Of a DNA stretch of 64,000 nt, positions 42,849 to 51,843 are shown piece after piece. Position 1 is the first letter of the stretch. Each line of letters starts with the position of its first letter. The translations under genes were made by a program, and so were the position numbers. The notes under the pieces were generated by a model. The model was not told where the DNA came from. It ran no database searches and saw only the letters and a program-made list of their open reading frames with translations. Origin of the DNA: Thioclava sp. GXIMD2076 (GTDB lineage Bacteria; Pseudomonadota; Alphaproteobacteria; Rhodobacterales; Rhodobacteraceae); assembly GCF_037949795.1 (NCBI RefSeq), contig NZ_CP149933.1, positions 550,001 through 614,000 on the forward strand, read 5' to 3'.

Positions 42849-43147
42849 AGCGTCACCTCCGCAGCACCCGCCTGACGGCGGACCTCTAGACCCTCGCGCA
42901 CTTCGGTCATGCAAGCCAGCCGGTTGGGAATGCCATCGATTTGGACCAGACAGTCGAAACAGGCCCCCATCATGCAATAGATCCCTCGCGGCGCGCCCGA
43001 GACAACACTATCACGCAGGTTGCGGATACCGGCGGCGGTCAGCGCGGCGGCCACGCTTTCACCAACCTGCCCCTCGACGGGCTGTCCCTCAAAGGTAAAG
43101 GTCACGAGGCGGCCGGTTTCAATGCGCCGAGGCGTGGACGGTGCCAT
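42845..43147 (-). CDS. HcnA-like [2Fe-2S] ferredoxin subunit
   Basis: A 100-residue ferredoxin-like protein. The cluster ligands are in GIYCMMGACFDCLVQIDG and RLACMTEV (CxxxxCxxC plus a distal Cys). It corresponds to the gamma or A subunit of HcnABC-type enzymes. Start 43147 is preceded by AGGAGATTT. The start lies 29 bases inside the end of the upstream DAO gene, showing tight coupling between a second DAO-like subunit and this ferredoxin. Confidence 0.9.
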   Translation of the reverse strand: MAPSTPRRIETGRLVTFTFEGQPVEGQVGESVAAALTAAGIRNLRDSVVSGAPRGIYCMMGACFDCLVQIDGIPNRLACMTEVREGLEVRRQAGAAEVTL

Positions 43148-44258
43148 TGGCAAATCTCCTTGAATGGAAAGCGTCGAATTCGGGGCCGAGCGCCCCTTGT
43201 GCAAGTGCAGGAGCCAGCGCCAACGCATGCGCTCCCGCGAGGGTTACGCCAGAATGGCAATTGACGGAAAACACGCCCGGATGTGTCTGCGATTGCTGGT
43301 AAATCGGGCATCCATCGGGGGTAAGGATACGCACCGCCCCCCAGCTACGCACGATGCGCAGCTGCGCCAGAGCCGGAAAACAGCGGATGGCATGGCGGGC
43401 CAGATCGCTCATCACGCTGGTACGACTTGCGGTGGAATAGCCGGTATCCTCGTGACTATCGCCCATCATGATCGTGCCTTCGGCTGTCTGGCGTAGAAGA
43501 TGGGTGGGCATCGGCATCAGCGATCGGGCGCGCTCTGTCACGAGGATTTCGCCCTTTTCGGGGATCAATGGCAGATCAAGCCCCACCATCGGCGCCAGCC
43601 AGCGATTGCCATGACCTGCCGCAAGCACGACCTGCGCGCCACGGAAACTCCCCTTGGCAGTGGAAACCGCGTAGCCTGTGCCGTCCTTTTCGATGGTCTG
43701 CGCAGTGGCCTCATTGACATAGCGCCCACCCCTAATCTGAATCGCCTTGTGCAGCGCGCGTAACAGGTGCAGGGGGCTGGCGTGGCCGTCATGCGGGGAA
43801 TAGGCCCCGCCCAGCACATCAGGCCCTAGGCCCGGAAAGATCTCATCCATCTGCTGGCGGTCTAGCATCTCGGCGCCATAGCCCAGATTGCCGTTATAAC
43901 CGCTCATCCGTTCGATCTGTTCACGCTTGCGGGCCAGTTCATCCTCGGAAAGGCAAAAACTCAGCCCGCCCGGTTTGTGATAGGCGGGCGAAATCCCGCT
44001 ATCTTGTTCCAACTCACCTGCAAACTCGGCCCAGACATCGGCCGAACGGCGCGACCAGCGGGCGTATTCGGGCATAAACTCGCCCTTGGAGGACACCCAG
44101 ACCAGGCCGAAATTCCCGCGGGAAGCACGTAACGCCACATCACCTTCATCAAGCATGATCACGCGTTGGCCCGCCCGCAAAAGCCCGTAAGTCATAGCCG
44201 CGCCAACTAACCCGCCACCGATGACGATGGTGTCGACGGACTTATCTTCGATAGTCAT
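43119..44258 (-). CDS. FAD-dependent amino-acid oxidoreductase, DAO family (first copy)
   Basis: A 379-residue flavoenzyme with GGGLVG at residues 14-19. The loop RASRGNFGLVWVSSKGE, and IVRSWGAVRILTPDGCPIYQ with NCHSGVTLAG, are shared almost exactly with the enzyme at 52738-53847, so the two are paralogues. The start overlaps the ABC permease stop by ATGA. Being encoded beside the HcnA/HcnB subunits with another DAO protein, it could be an alternative catalytic subunit of the same complex. Confidence 0.87.
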   Translation of the reverse strand: MTIEDKSVDTIVIGGGLVGAAMTYGLLRAGQRVIMLDEGDVALRASRGNFGLVWVSSKGEFMPEYARWSRRSADVWAEFAGELEQDSGISPAYHKPGGLSFCLSEDELARKREQIERMSGYNGNLGYGAEMLDRQQMDEIFPGLGPDVLGGAYSPHDGHASPLHLLRALHKAIQIRGGRYVNEATAQTIEKDGTGYAVSTAKGSFRGAQVVLAAGHGNRWLAPMVGLDLPLIPEKGEILVTERARSLMPMPTHLLRQTAEGTIMMGDSHEDTGYSTASRTSVMSDLARHAIRCFPALAQLRIVRSWGAVRILTPDGCPIYQQSQTHPGVFSVNCHSGVTLAGAHALALAPALAQGALGPEFDAFHSRRFANGTVHASAH

Positions 44259-45055
44259 TTCTTTCCCTCTCCGATCAACAACCGGTCAAGCCCGTAGATG
44301 CGATCGACGATGATCATCAGGACCACGGTAAAGATAATGGTGACGGTCGAGACCGAGGCCACCAGCGGATCTGTCGTCTGCGCGATATAGGAGAACAGGC
44401 GCACAGGCAGTGTGGTGGTGGACGGGTTCACGATGAAAATCGTAACGGTCAGCTCGTCGAAACTGGTGATAAAGGCCAGCACCCAACCACCAACGATACC
44501 CGGCACAATCGAGGGCAGAATGATCCGCCGGAAAATCGTCCAATCGCTGGCGCCAAGTGCCGCTGCGGCTTTCTCTGCGTCGCCATCAAGCCCCGTCACC
44601 GAAGCCAACACCAGCCGCAGGATGTAGGGAGTTATCACAATCACATGGCATAGCGTCAGTCCGAAGAATGTCCCCGAAATACCGATCATCGACATGAAGC
44701 GCAGGAATGCGATGCCAAGGATGACGGTGGGCACCATCAAGGGCGACATGAAGAAGGCCAGAAGCGCCTCGCGGCCCTTGAACTTCTGCCGCCCAATCGC
44801 CAAAGCTGCAGGTACGGCAACGACAGTGGCCACTGTTGCGGCCCAGAAACCCAGCTTGAGGCTGATCCATGCGGCAGCGATGAAATCGGGATTGTCCCAG
44901 ATGGCGCGGAACCAGCGTAGCGATAGCCCCGAGGGCGGGAACTCCAGAAAGCCCTCGGGCGTCAGCGACACGCCAATCACCACAATAATCGGGGCCAGCA
45001 TGAACAGCGCAAAGAGCCCCATGAAGACCTTGGCGAAGATACCATTATGTCTCAT
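44255..45055 (-). CDS. ABC transporter permease, spermidine/putrescine type (PotC-like)
   Basis: A 266-residue inner-membrane permease with six spans. The coupling EAA loop is AAAALGASDWTIFRRIILPS, followed by PGIVGGWVLAFITSFDELTV, which is characteristic of PotC-like subunits. It overlaps both neighbours by 4 bases. With the second permease, ATPase and binding protein it forms a complete importer for a polyamine, opine or similar amine. Confidence 0.92.
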   Translation of the reverse strand: MRHNGIFAKVFMGLFALFMLAPIIVVIGVSLTPEGFLEFPPSGLSLRWFRAIWDNPDFIAAAWISLKLGFWAATVATVVAVPAALAIGRQKFKGREALLAFFMSPLMVPTVILGIAFLRFMSMIGISGTFFGLTLCHVIVITPYILRLVLASVTGLDGDAEKAAAALGASDWTIFRRIILPSIVPGIVGGWVLAFITSFDELTVTIFIVNPSTTTLPVRLFSYIAQTTDPLVASVSTVTIIFTVVLMIIVDRIYGLDRLLIGEGKK

Positions 45056-45912
45056 GCGTGGGCCTTTCCAAGACGGGCCTCGATCAAGCGGTTCCAGCTG
45101 ACCATGATCACCAGCACCGACACCAGAAGCACAATCGCAATTGCCGCGCCCAGCGGCCAGTTGAGCGTGTTCATGAACTCGTCATAGACCACGGTCGCCA
45201 CTACCTTCATGCGCCGCCCGCCAAGAATGGCCGGTGTGGCAAAAGACGAGGCAGAGAGAGAAAAAACGATAAGCGAGCCCGACAGGACCCCCGGCATTGC
45301 CTGTGGTAGCACCACGCGGCGGAAGGTGGTCCATGCGCTGGCGCCCAGGCTCTCGGCGGCGGCTTCTGTCGAAGGATCTCGCCGTTGCAGCGCGGCCCAG
45401 ACCGCAAGGATCATGAAAGGCACCATTACATGCACCAGCGCCAGCACGATGCCGCCGGACGTATACATCATCTTGATCGGCATATCGATCAGCCCCCAGT
45501 CTTTCAGGGCGGTGTTGATGACGCCACGATTGCCCAGCAGGATCGCCCAACCGAGCGTGCGCACCACTACCGAGATCAGGAGCGGCCCAAGCACGACAAG
45601 GATCATCACAGAGCGCATCCTTGACCCCATCCGGCTCATGAAATAGGCCATAGGGACGCCGATCACCGCGCAGATCAGCGTCGTTACCAGCGCGATGGCA
45701 AAAGTGCGCCCGAAGATCTCCCAGTAATAGCTGTCACCGAAGACGGCGACGTAGTTATGCAGACTGTAATCAGATCCGATGCCTTTGTAGAAATCGAAAC
45801 TGTGCAGGCTGAGAGTGAAAGTCATGATCAGCGGCACAAGCAGCATCGTGCCAAAGAGCAAAAGCGCCGGTGCGCTTAGCGCCCATGCGCGACGGGTGGG
45901 GCTATGGCTCAT
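45052..45912 (-). CDS. ABC transporter permease, spermidine/putrescine type (PotB-like)
   Basis: A 286-residue permease with about six spans. The coupling loop is AAAESLGASAWTTFRRVVLP and the segment GGRRMKVVATVVYDEFMNTL is typical of PotB-like proteins. ATG 45912 overlaps the ATPase stop by 4 bases. An upstream in-frame start is rejected because it reads through the ATPase gene. Confidence 0.92.
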   Translation of the reverse strand: MSHSPTRRAWALSAPALLLFGTMLLVPLIMTFTLSLHSFDFYKGIGSDYSLHNYVAVFGDSYYWEIFGRTFAIALVTTLICAVIGVPMAYFMSRMGSRMRSVMILVVLGPLLISVVVRTLGWAILLGNRGVINTALKDWGLIDMPIKMMYTSGGIVLALVHVMVPFMILAVWAALQRRDPSTEAAAESLGASAWTTFRRVVLPQAMPGVLSGSLIVFSLSASSFATPAILGGRRMKVVATVVYDEFMNTLNWPLGAAIAIVLLVSVLVIMVSWNRLIEARLGKAHA

Positions 45913-46985
45913 AGGCTTAGCCCCGTAACCGGCCGGCCCTCGGCTGGCAGAATGCGCAGATGCGCCTCTTCCCAGTCCAGATGCACGGTCTCGCCCAGAT
46001 CGGCCACGGGCTGGCCGGAGTTGGGGCGCAGCACCATCAGCGCGCCGATCATTGTCTCGACCCGCATCAACCATTGATCACCAAGGAAAATCCGTTCGAT
46101 CACTGTGCCGGAGAGCTTGCCATCCTGAGGCCCTAGAGTGATCCGCTCTGGGCGCATAGCGATTTCAACAGGGCCGGTCATGAGATTGACGGCAGGCCCG
46201 TGCAGCGTAAGGCCACCACAGTCCAGTACCGATCCCTTCTCTGAGGTTGAAATCAACTTGGCCGGTAGATTGTTGCTTTTGCCGATAAAAGACGACACGA
46301 AGGAATTCTTCGGATGTTCGTAGACATCAAAAGGCGCGGCATCCTGTTTCAGCTTTCCCTTTTCCATCACGATCACCTTATCCGAAAGTGCCAACGCCTC
46401 GGACTGGTCATGCGTCACCATCAGTGTGGTCACGCCTGCCTCGCGCTGGATGCGGCGCAGTTCTAGCTGCATCTCCTCGCGCAGTTTGGCATCAAGGTTG
46501 GACAAAGGCTCGTCAAGCAGCAGCAGTTCCGGCTCGATCACCAGCGCACGCGCCAGTGCCACCCGCTGGCGCTGTCCGCCCGACATGGCGCGAGGATACC
46601 GATCAGCCAGATGGCTCAGATGCACAAGATCAAGCGCGGCCGTCACACGACGTTTGATCTCGGGTTTCGGAGTTTTGCGCATATCCAGACCGAAGGCCAC
46701 ATTCTCTGCCACGGTCATATGCATGAACAGCGCATAAGTCTGGAACACGATGCCGAGCCCGCGCTTGCGCGCCGGAATGCTTGCGAGATCACGGCCATTC
46801 AGCGTGATCTGGCCGTCCGAGACATCCTCGAAGCCCGCAATCATCTGTAGCGTGGTGGTCTTGCCGCAGCCCGACGGCCCCAGTAGAGACACGAAACTTC
46901 CGCGCTCGACAGAGAAGCTGAGGCTGTCAACAGCGGTGATCAACCCGTAGCGTTTCGTGAGATTGGTCAGTTGGAGGAAAGCCAT
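45909..46985 (-). CDS. ABC transporter ATPase, spermidine/putrescine type (PotA-like)
   Basis: A 358-residue ATPase. Walker A is GPSGCGKTTT, the signature is MSGGQRQRVALARALV, Walker B LLLLDEPLSNLD and the switch MVTHDQ, followed by a C-terminal TOBE-like domain (AMRPERITLGPQDGKLSGTV). It powers the two neighbouring permeases. The gene is separated from the binding protein by about 104 bases that include the dyad TGCCCTCAGGGCA (47025-47037), which may let the abundant binding protein be expressed more than the membrane parts. Confidence 0.93.
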   Translation of the reverse strand: MAFLQLTNLTKRYGLITAVDSLSFSVERGSFVSLLGPSGCGKTTTLQMIAGFEDVSDGQITLNGRDLASIPARKRGLGIVFQTYALFMHMTVAENVAFGLDMRKTPKPEIKRRVTAALDLVHLSHLADRYPRAMSGGQRQRVALARALVIEPELLLLDEPLSNLDAKLREEMQLELRRIQREAGVTTLMVTHDQSEALALSDKVIVMEKGKLKQDAAPFDVYEHPKNSFVSSFIGKSNNLPAKLISTSEKGSVLDCGGLTLHGPAVNLMTGPVEIAMRPERITLGPQDGKLSGTVIERIFLGDQWLMRVETMIGALMVLRPNSGQPVADLGETVHLDWEEAHLRILPAEGRPVTGLSL

Positions 46986-47089
46986 CGGCCTGTCACCTCT
47001 CTCTTGTGGTTGGCCCTGCGGACGTGCCCTCAGGGCAAAGGCACCGGCGCAGCCGTCGGGCCGCACCGATGATGGTCACGAAGGCAAAA

Positions 47090-48121
47090 TCAGCGCTCGA
47101 CCTCGCGCGCCCAGCGTGCTGTCCATGCCTGACGCTCGGGGTTGATTCCGTCCCAATCCACGGTCTTAAGGCTTTTGATCTTGTCGCCATAGGGCAGACT
47201 CTCGGCAAGTTCGGGCGGCAGCTCGGCCTTTTTATTCACCGGACCCGCGCCCATCGCATCGGCGATCTTAACCTGAATCTCGGGGTCTAGAAGATAATCG
47301 ATAAAGGCCTGCGCATCATCGGGGACATTGCTCTGCACCACAGGGCACGCCGCCAACATCAGTGCCACTGCGCCTTCCTTCGGATAGGCAAATTTTACCG
47401 GGAAGCCGGTATCTGCCAGCGACTTGACGCGCCCCGACCCCCAGATCGACAGAGCGATTTCGCGGTTCTGGAACAGCTCAGACATCCGTCCCGAAGAGGG
47501 CTCGAAGACCAGAACATTCGGCGCCACCTCATCGGCCATGGCTTTGAAGCCCGGATCGATATCACTCTCGCTACCGCCCGCATCACGTGCAAGCATTACC
47601 AACGCATGCAGACCGTAGGTATTTGAGATCGGCGGGATCGACAGGAGTTGGTCGTATTTGGGGTCTTTCAGATCTTCCCAGCTCGACGGCGGCGCCCAGC
47701 CCTTTTCCTTGAACAGCTCGGCATTATAGGCAAACCCTGTCGCCACAAAACCGATACCCACGGAATTGCCGCTGATCTTGGCAAGGTCATAGACGTCGCC
47801 CATGACCGGCGCGTCCTTCATCGGGGCGCAGAAACCAAGGGCATCAGCTTGATACATCGGACCGTCATCCAAGATCACCACATCCAGTTCCTGTGCCGAT
47901 TTCTGCGCTTGCAGTCGGGCAAGGTTCTCGGTCGAATTACCCGGCACATAGGCAATCTTCACATTATGGGTTTTCTCGAATTCCGGAATGATCAGCTGTT
48001 TCATCAGTGTCTCGAAAGAACCACCATAGCCCCCCACAGTGAGGGTGGGTGTATCGGCCAGAGCCATGTTTCCGACAAGCGACATCGCAGCGGCCAGAGC
48101 CACAGTTTTGTAATTTTCCAT
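47090..48121 (-). CDS. Extracellular polyamine/opine-type substrate-binding protein
   Basis: A 343-residue periplasmic binding protein of the PotD-like group. The signal peptide is ENYKTVALAAAMSLVGNMAL with a cleavage site at ALA-DT. VGGYGGSFETLMKQLIIPEF and LDVVILDDGPMYQADALGF are family traits. It is first in the importer operon and starts 110 bases from the divergent LysR gene. ATG 48121 is used because a signal peptide begins there. The ligand is likely an amine or N-substituted amino acid, judged from the oxidase genes downstream. Confidence 0.9.
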   Translation of the reverse strand: MENYKTVALAAAMSLVGNMALADTPTLTVGGYGGSFETLMKQLIIPEFEKTHNVKIAYVPGNSTENLARLQAQKSAQELDVVILDDGPMYQADALGFCAPMKDAPVMGDVYDLAKISGNSVGIGFVATGFAYNAELFKEKGWAPPSSWEDLKDPKYDQLLSIPPISNTYGLHALVMLARDAGGSESDIDPGFKAMADEVAPNVLVFEPSSGRMSELFQNREIALSIWGSGRVKSLADTGFPVKFAYPKEGAVALMLAACPVVQSNVPDDAQAFIDYLLDPEIQVKIADAMGAGPVNKKAELPPELAESLPYGDKIKSLKTVDWDGINPERQAWTARWAREVER

Positions 48122-48152
48122 GATTTCCCTGTTGAATTGGTTATATTTATTG

Positions 48153-48172
48153 AACCCATGTTTCATTGGGTT
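48153..48172. promoter_or_regulatory. Inverted repeat between the divergent importer and LysR genes
   Basis: AACCCA at 48153-48158 and TGGGTT at 48167-48172 form a perfect dyad with an 8-base spacer, in the divergent promoter. It is a candidate LysR operator, though it does not match the simple T-N11-A pattern exactly. Confidence 0.4.
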
Positions 48173-48231
48173 TTGCCGTTAATCAAATGAGTTTATATGC
48201 AAAGGCTATACCATTTTGTTATGAGGATTTC

Positions 48232-49158
48232 ATGGCTCGCCCGAATATCAAGCAGATCGAAGCTTTCAACGCAGTCATGAAAGGCGGTTCGGTGACACGT
48301 GCTGCCGAAGTGCTGTTTCTGTCGCAACCGGCGGTCAGCAAACTCGTACATGCGTTCGAGGCGTCCTGCGGGCTCAACCTATTTCTGCGCGGAAAGGGGC
48401 GGCTGACGCCCACGCCAGAGGCGCGGCGCCTTTTTGCGGAGACCGAGAAATTCATGTCAGGTGTAGAACGGGTGGAGATGGCCGCCCGCGCGATCCGAGA
48501 TGCCGAGCGCGGCGATCTGACCATCGCGGCCTTTCCCGCTCTCAGCTTACGGATGCTTCCACGGGTCGCGGCGCGGTTCCTACGGGAGCGGCCAGAGGTG
48601 GATCTAACGCTCCTGACCCGCAACTCGCCCGAGATTGCAACTGCGATGCTGTCACGGATGACGGATTTCGGAATCTCGCTGCTGCCTACCCGCGAACCCG
48701 GATTGCGTTGCCGTCCGTTTGCCGATGTCTCTATGGTTTGCGCGCTACCGCCCGAGCATCCGTTAGCCGCAAAACAACTGATCGATCTACGAGATCTCGA
48801 GGGAATACCCATGATCAATCTGGGCACCGATGATCTGTCGCGCCGCGTGCTCGACGAGGCACTGGCGCACGTGGGCAGCAATCCACAGCAATCAGTAAAG
48901 GTGGAGATGGCCGATGCCGCCTGCATGCTGGCCGCCCATGGTCAGGGTGCGGCCATTGTCCCTTCTCTCGCGACCCTCGGATGGGAGAAGAACGGGCTTG
49001 TTTTCCGGCCGCTTGCGCAGGAGGTCAAGATGACGGTGTGGCTCTATACATCTGCATGGGAGCCCCTGACAGCGCTTGCGCAGCATCTTCTCGGCCAGAT
49101 CCGTGAGGAAATCACCGAGGTCGAGACCATATTTCGCCAATATCCCTCCGCCTCCTAA
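48232..49158 (+). CDS. LysR-family transcriptional regulator
   Basis: A 308-residue LysR regulator. IKQIEAFNAVMKGGSVTRAA followed by LFLSQPAVSKLVHAFEASCG is the DNA-binding region, and the C-terminal part is the LysR effector domain. ATG 48232 follows TGAGGATT. It is divergent from the amine importer operon and probably regulates it and the flavoenzyme genes below it. Confidence 0.9.
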   Translation: MARPNIKQIEAFNAVMKGGSVTRAAEVLFLSQPAVSKLVHAFEASCGLNLFLRGKGRLTPTPEARRLFAETEKFMSGVERVEMAARAIRDAERGDLTIAAFPALSLRMLPRVAARFLRERPEVDLTLLTRNSPEIATAMLSRMTDFGISLLPTREPGLRCRPFADVSMVCALPPEHPLAAKQLIDLRDLEGIPMINLGTDDLSRRVLDEALAHVGSNPQQSVKVEMADAACMLAAHGQGAAIVPSLATLGWEKNGLVFRPLAQEVKMTVWLYTSAWEPLTALAQHLLGQIREEITEVETIFRQYPSAS

Positions 49159-49185
49159 CAGCGACAGAGGGACTTGTCTGTAGGT

Positions 49186-49611
49186 TCAGCCGATCATTGC
49201 GAGGAACGCGTCGATGCCGGCCTGCGCGACCGCGCGGTCCTGATCGGGGGTGCCCGAGGACACGCCGATCCCGCCCACGACCTCGCCATCGACGATTACC
49301 GGCAGGCCACCGCCCACCACCATCAGCCGGCCCCCAATGGCCGAGCTGATCCCGTAGGCGGGCGCGCCCGGCTGGCTGGCGGTGCCATAGTCATGGGTGG
49401 CTTTCTTGGCACCCGAGGCGGTATAGCTCTTGTCGATGGCGATGATTGAGGAGGTGACCTTGCCGCCATCCATCCGCTCGAAGGCCACCAGATTGCCGCC
49501 CTCGTCGGTGATGGCGATGCACATCGGCACACCGATCTCCTCGGATTTGGCGCGCGCGCCCGCGATCAGCACGCGGGCATCCGCGATATCGACACGTTTG
49601 AGAGTAATCAT
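49186..49611 (-). CDS. glcG: GlcG/HbpS-like (DUF336) protein
   Basis: A 141-residue protein of the GlcG/HbpS family: SEEIGVPMCIAITDEGGNLV, IDKSYTASGAKKATHDYGTA and GGGLPVIVDGEVVGGIGVSSG. Family members bind haem or ligands near corrinoid and glycolate pathways, and GlcG accompanies malate synthase G in glycolate operons. The start at 49611 is 15 bases after the malate synthase stop. It ends convergent to the LysR gene, 27 bases away. Confidence 0.85.
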   Translation of the reverse strand: MITLKRVDIADARVLIAGARAKSEEIGVPMCIAITDEGGNLVAFERMDGGKVTSSIIAIDKSYTASGAKKATHDYGTASQPGAPAYGISSAIGGRLMVVGGGLPVIVDGEVVGGIGVSSGTPDQDRAVAQAGIDAFLAMIG

Positions 49612-49626
49612 ATCCGTTTCTCCTTG

Positions 49627-51756
49627 TCAGGCCACGGCCTTGGCGGCGCGGCGGGCGAGGTGCAAGAGCGGCTCGGTATATCCCGAGGGCTGCGAGGTTC
49701 CCTCGAAGATCAACGCGCGTGCGGCATCATAGGCCGGACCCGCATAGGCGGGCGCCATCGGGCGATAGGCCGCATCTCCCGCATTCTGGGCATCCACCTT
49801 CAGCGCCATGCGCTGCAGGCTGTCTTCCACCTGCTCGACCGTCAGCAGGCCATGGAGCAGCCAGTTCGACAGATGCTGCGCCGAGATCCGCAGCGTCGCA
49901 CGATCCTCCATCAGCCCCACATCATGGATATCGGGCACTTTGGAACAGCCGATCCCCTGATCGACCCAGCGCACCACATAGCCGAGAATCGACTGGCAGG
50001 AATTGTCGAGCTCGGCCCCGATCTCGGCCTCGCTCAGGACCCGCTCGCCCAGAAGCGGCAGCGTCAGCAGGGTCTCGAGCGCAGGCTCCTCGGTCTGTGC
50101 GATCTCGGCCTGACGCGCGGCCACATCCACCAGATGGTAATGCAGCGCATGCAGCGTGGCCGCCGTCGGGCTCGGCACCCATGCGGTGGTAGCCCCTGCC
50201 ATCGGATGGCCGATCTTCATCGCGATCATCTCGGCCATCATATCGGGCTTGGCCCACATGCCCTTGCCGATCTGGCCGCGTCCCGTCATCCCCGCGCCGA
50301 GCCCTGCCAGCACATTGCGCGCCTCGTAGACATCGAACCATGCGGCCGCCTTCATCTCGGCCTTGGGCACCATCGGCCCCGCATAGGTCGAGGTGCGGAT
50401 CTCGTCGCCGGTGCGGTCGAGGAAGCCGGTATTGATAAACACACAACGCTCGCGCACGGCGGCGATACAGGCGCGCAGATTGGCCGAACTGCGGCGCTCC
50501 TCATCCATGATCCCGAGCTTCACGGTATTGGGCGCAAGCCCCAGAACCTCTTCGACGCGACCATAGAGCGTATTGGCAAAGGCGACCTCTTCGGGGCCAT
50601 GCATCTTGGGCTTGACCACATAGATGGAGCCCTTGCGCGAATTGCCGACACCCTCGCGGGCCAGATCATGCAGGGCCGCCGCCACGGTCACCATCGCATC
50701 CATGATGCCTTCGGGGGTGGGCGCGCCCTCGAAGAGCACCGCGTCCGTATCCATCAGATGGCCCACATTGCGCACCAGCAAAAGCGCCCGCCCCGGATGG
50801 GTAACCGGCTGCCCCTGCGGGTCCAGATAGGTGACATCGGGAGCCATGGTGCGGGTCATCTCGCGCCCGCCCTTGGTGAAGCGGGCCGACAGGTCGCCCC
50901 TCATCAGCCCCAGCCAGTTGCGATAGGCCGCGCATTTATCGGCCGCGTCCACCGCCGCGATACTGTCCTCGAAATCCTGGATGGCGGTCATCGCACTCTC
51001 GGCGATCACATCGGAGATCCCCGCCGGATCGGCCGCGCCGATCACCGTCGAGGCATCGATCACGATACGGATCAGCAGACCGTTGACGCGCAGCACGATA
51101 TCGCCGCCTTCGCTATAGCCGGCAAATTGCGCCGCATCCTCCAGCGTGGTGACCCCGGTCTGCGTGGTCACAGCAAGCGCGCCCTCCACCACCTCGAGCG
51201 CGGTGACCGAGGCCCATGAAGCCCCCACAAGCGGCGCCACCTGATCGAGATGCGCGCGCACCCGCGCGATCACCTTGCCCCCGCGCACGGCGTCGAAGCC
51301 ACGGCCTTCGGGCGCCCCCTCGATCGCATCGGTGCCGTAGAAGGCGTCATAGAGGCTGCCCCAGCGGGCATTGGCGGCATTGATCGCGAAGCGGTCATTG
51401 GTGATCGGCACCACAAGCTGCGCCCCCGAGACCTTCGCGATCTCGTCATCCACATTCCCGGTGCTCACCTCGAACGGCGCGGGCGGCTCGACCAGATAGC
51501 CGATCTCGCGCAGGAAGCCCAGATAGGCACTCTGGTCGTGGGGCTGGCCCTTGCGGGCGATATGCCACGCGTCGATCTGCGCCTGAAGCGCCTGACGACG
51601 TGCCAGAAGGGCCGCATTCACCGGCATCAGATCGCGCAGGATCGCGGCATACCCGGCCCAGAAGCGGTCGGGGGTGATATCCCTGAGGATCTCGGTCTCG
51701 GTCAGATGGGCCAGTTCGGCATCCACGGCAAGACCGTGGCGGGTCACATAGGGCAT
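49627..51756 (-). CDS. glcB: Malate synthase G
   Basis: A 709-residue malate synthase, joining glyoxylate and acetyl-CoA to malate. The length is typical of the G isoform, near 720. AIQDFEDSIAAVDAADKC, the substrate-proximal VGNSRKGSIYVVKPKMHGPE and GLAPNTVKLGIMDEERRSSA, and the TGFLDRTGDEI segment are landmarks. The start at 51756 follows GGAGAC. It is placed between two amine-oxidase modules, so it may consume glyoxylate released by them as well as by glycolate oxidation. Confidence 0.95.
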   Translation of the reverse strand: MPYVTRHGLAVDAELAHLTETEILRDITPDRFWAGYAAILRDLMPVNAALLARRQALQAQIDAWHIARKGQPHDQSAYLGFLREIGYLVEPPAPFEVSTGNVDDEIAKVSGAQLVVPITNDRFAINAANARWGSLYDAFYGTDAIEGAPEGRGFDAVRGGKVIARVRAHLDQVAPLVGASWASVTALEVVEGALAVTTQTGVTTLEDAAQFAGYSEGGDIVLRVNGLLIRIVIDASTVIGAADPAGISDVIAESAMTAIQDFEDSIAAVDAADKCAAYRNWLGLMRGDLSARFTKGGREMTRTMAPDVTYLDPQGQPVTHPGRALLLVRNVGHLMDTDAVLFEGAPTPEGIMDAMVTVAAALHDLAREGVGNSRKGSIYVVKPKMHGPEEVAFANTLYGRVEEVLGLAPNTVKLGIMDEERRSSANLRACIAAVRERCVFINTGFLDRTGDEIRTSTYAGPMVPKAEMKAAAWFDVYEARNVLAGLGAGMTGRGQIGKGMWAKPDMMAEMIAMKIGHPMAGATTAWVPSPTAATLHALHYHLVDVAARQAEIAQTEEPALETLLTLPLLGERVLSEAEIGAELDNSCQSILGYVVRWVDQGIGCSKVPDIHDVGLMEDRATLRISAQHLSNWLLHGLLTVEQVEDSLQRMALKVDAQNAGDAAYRPMAPAYAGPAYDAARALIFEGTSQPSGYTEPLLHLARRAAKAVA

Positions 51757-51843
51757 GGGGGTCTCCTGTCTTTGCTCCTGACTAGCGTTCCGGCGCAGCG
51801 CGCGATAGAAATGGAAAAATACTTTTCACGATATGGAAAAGAG

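Noticed and set aside
40333..44258. Hydrogen cyanide synthase operon
   Set aside because: The subunit architecture is shared, but opine oxidases and hydroxyproline dehydrogenases look the same, and the ABC importer, RidA and second DAO gene point to catabolism.
49624..51219. Plus-strand open frame of 531 codons opposite malate synthase G
   Set aside because: Malate synthase is complete with all motifs on the other strand; the plus frame is a shadow.
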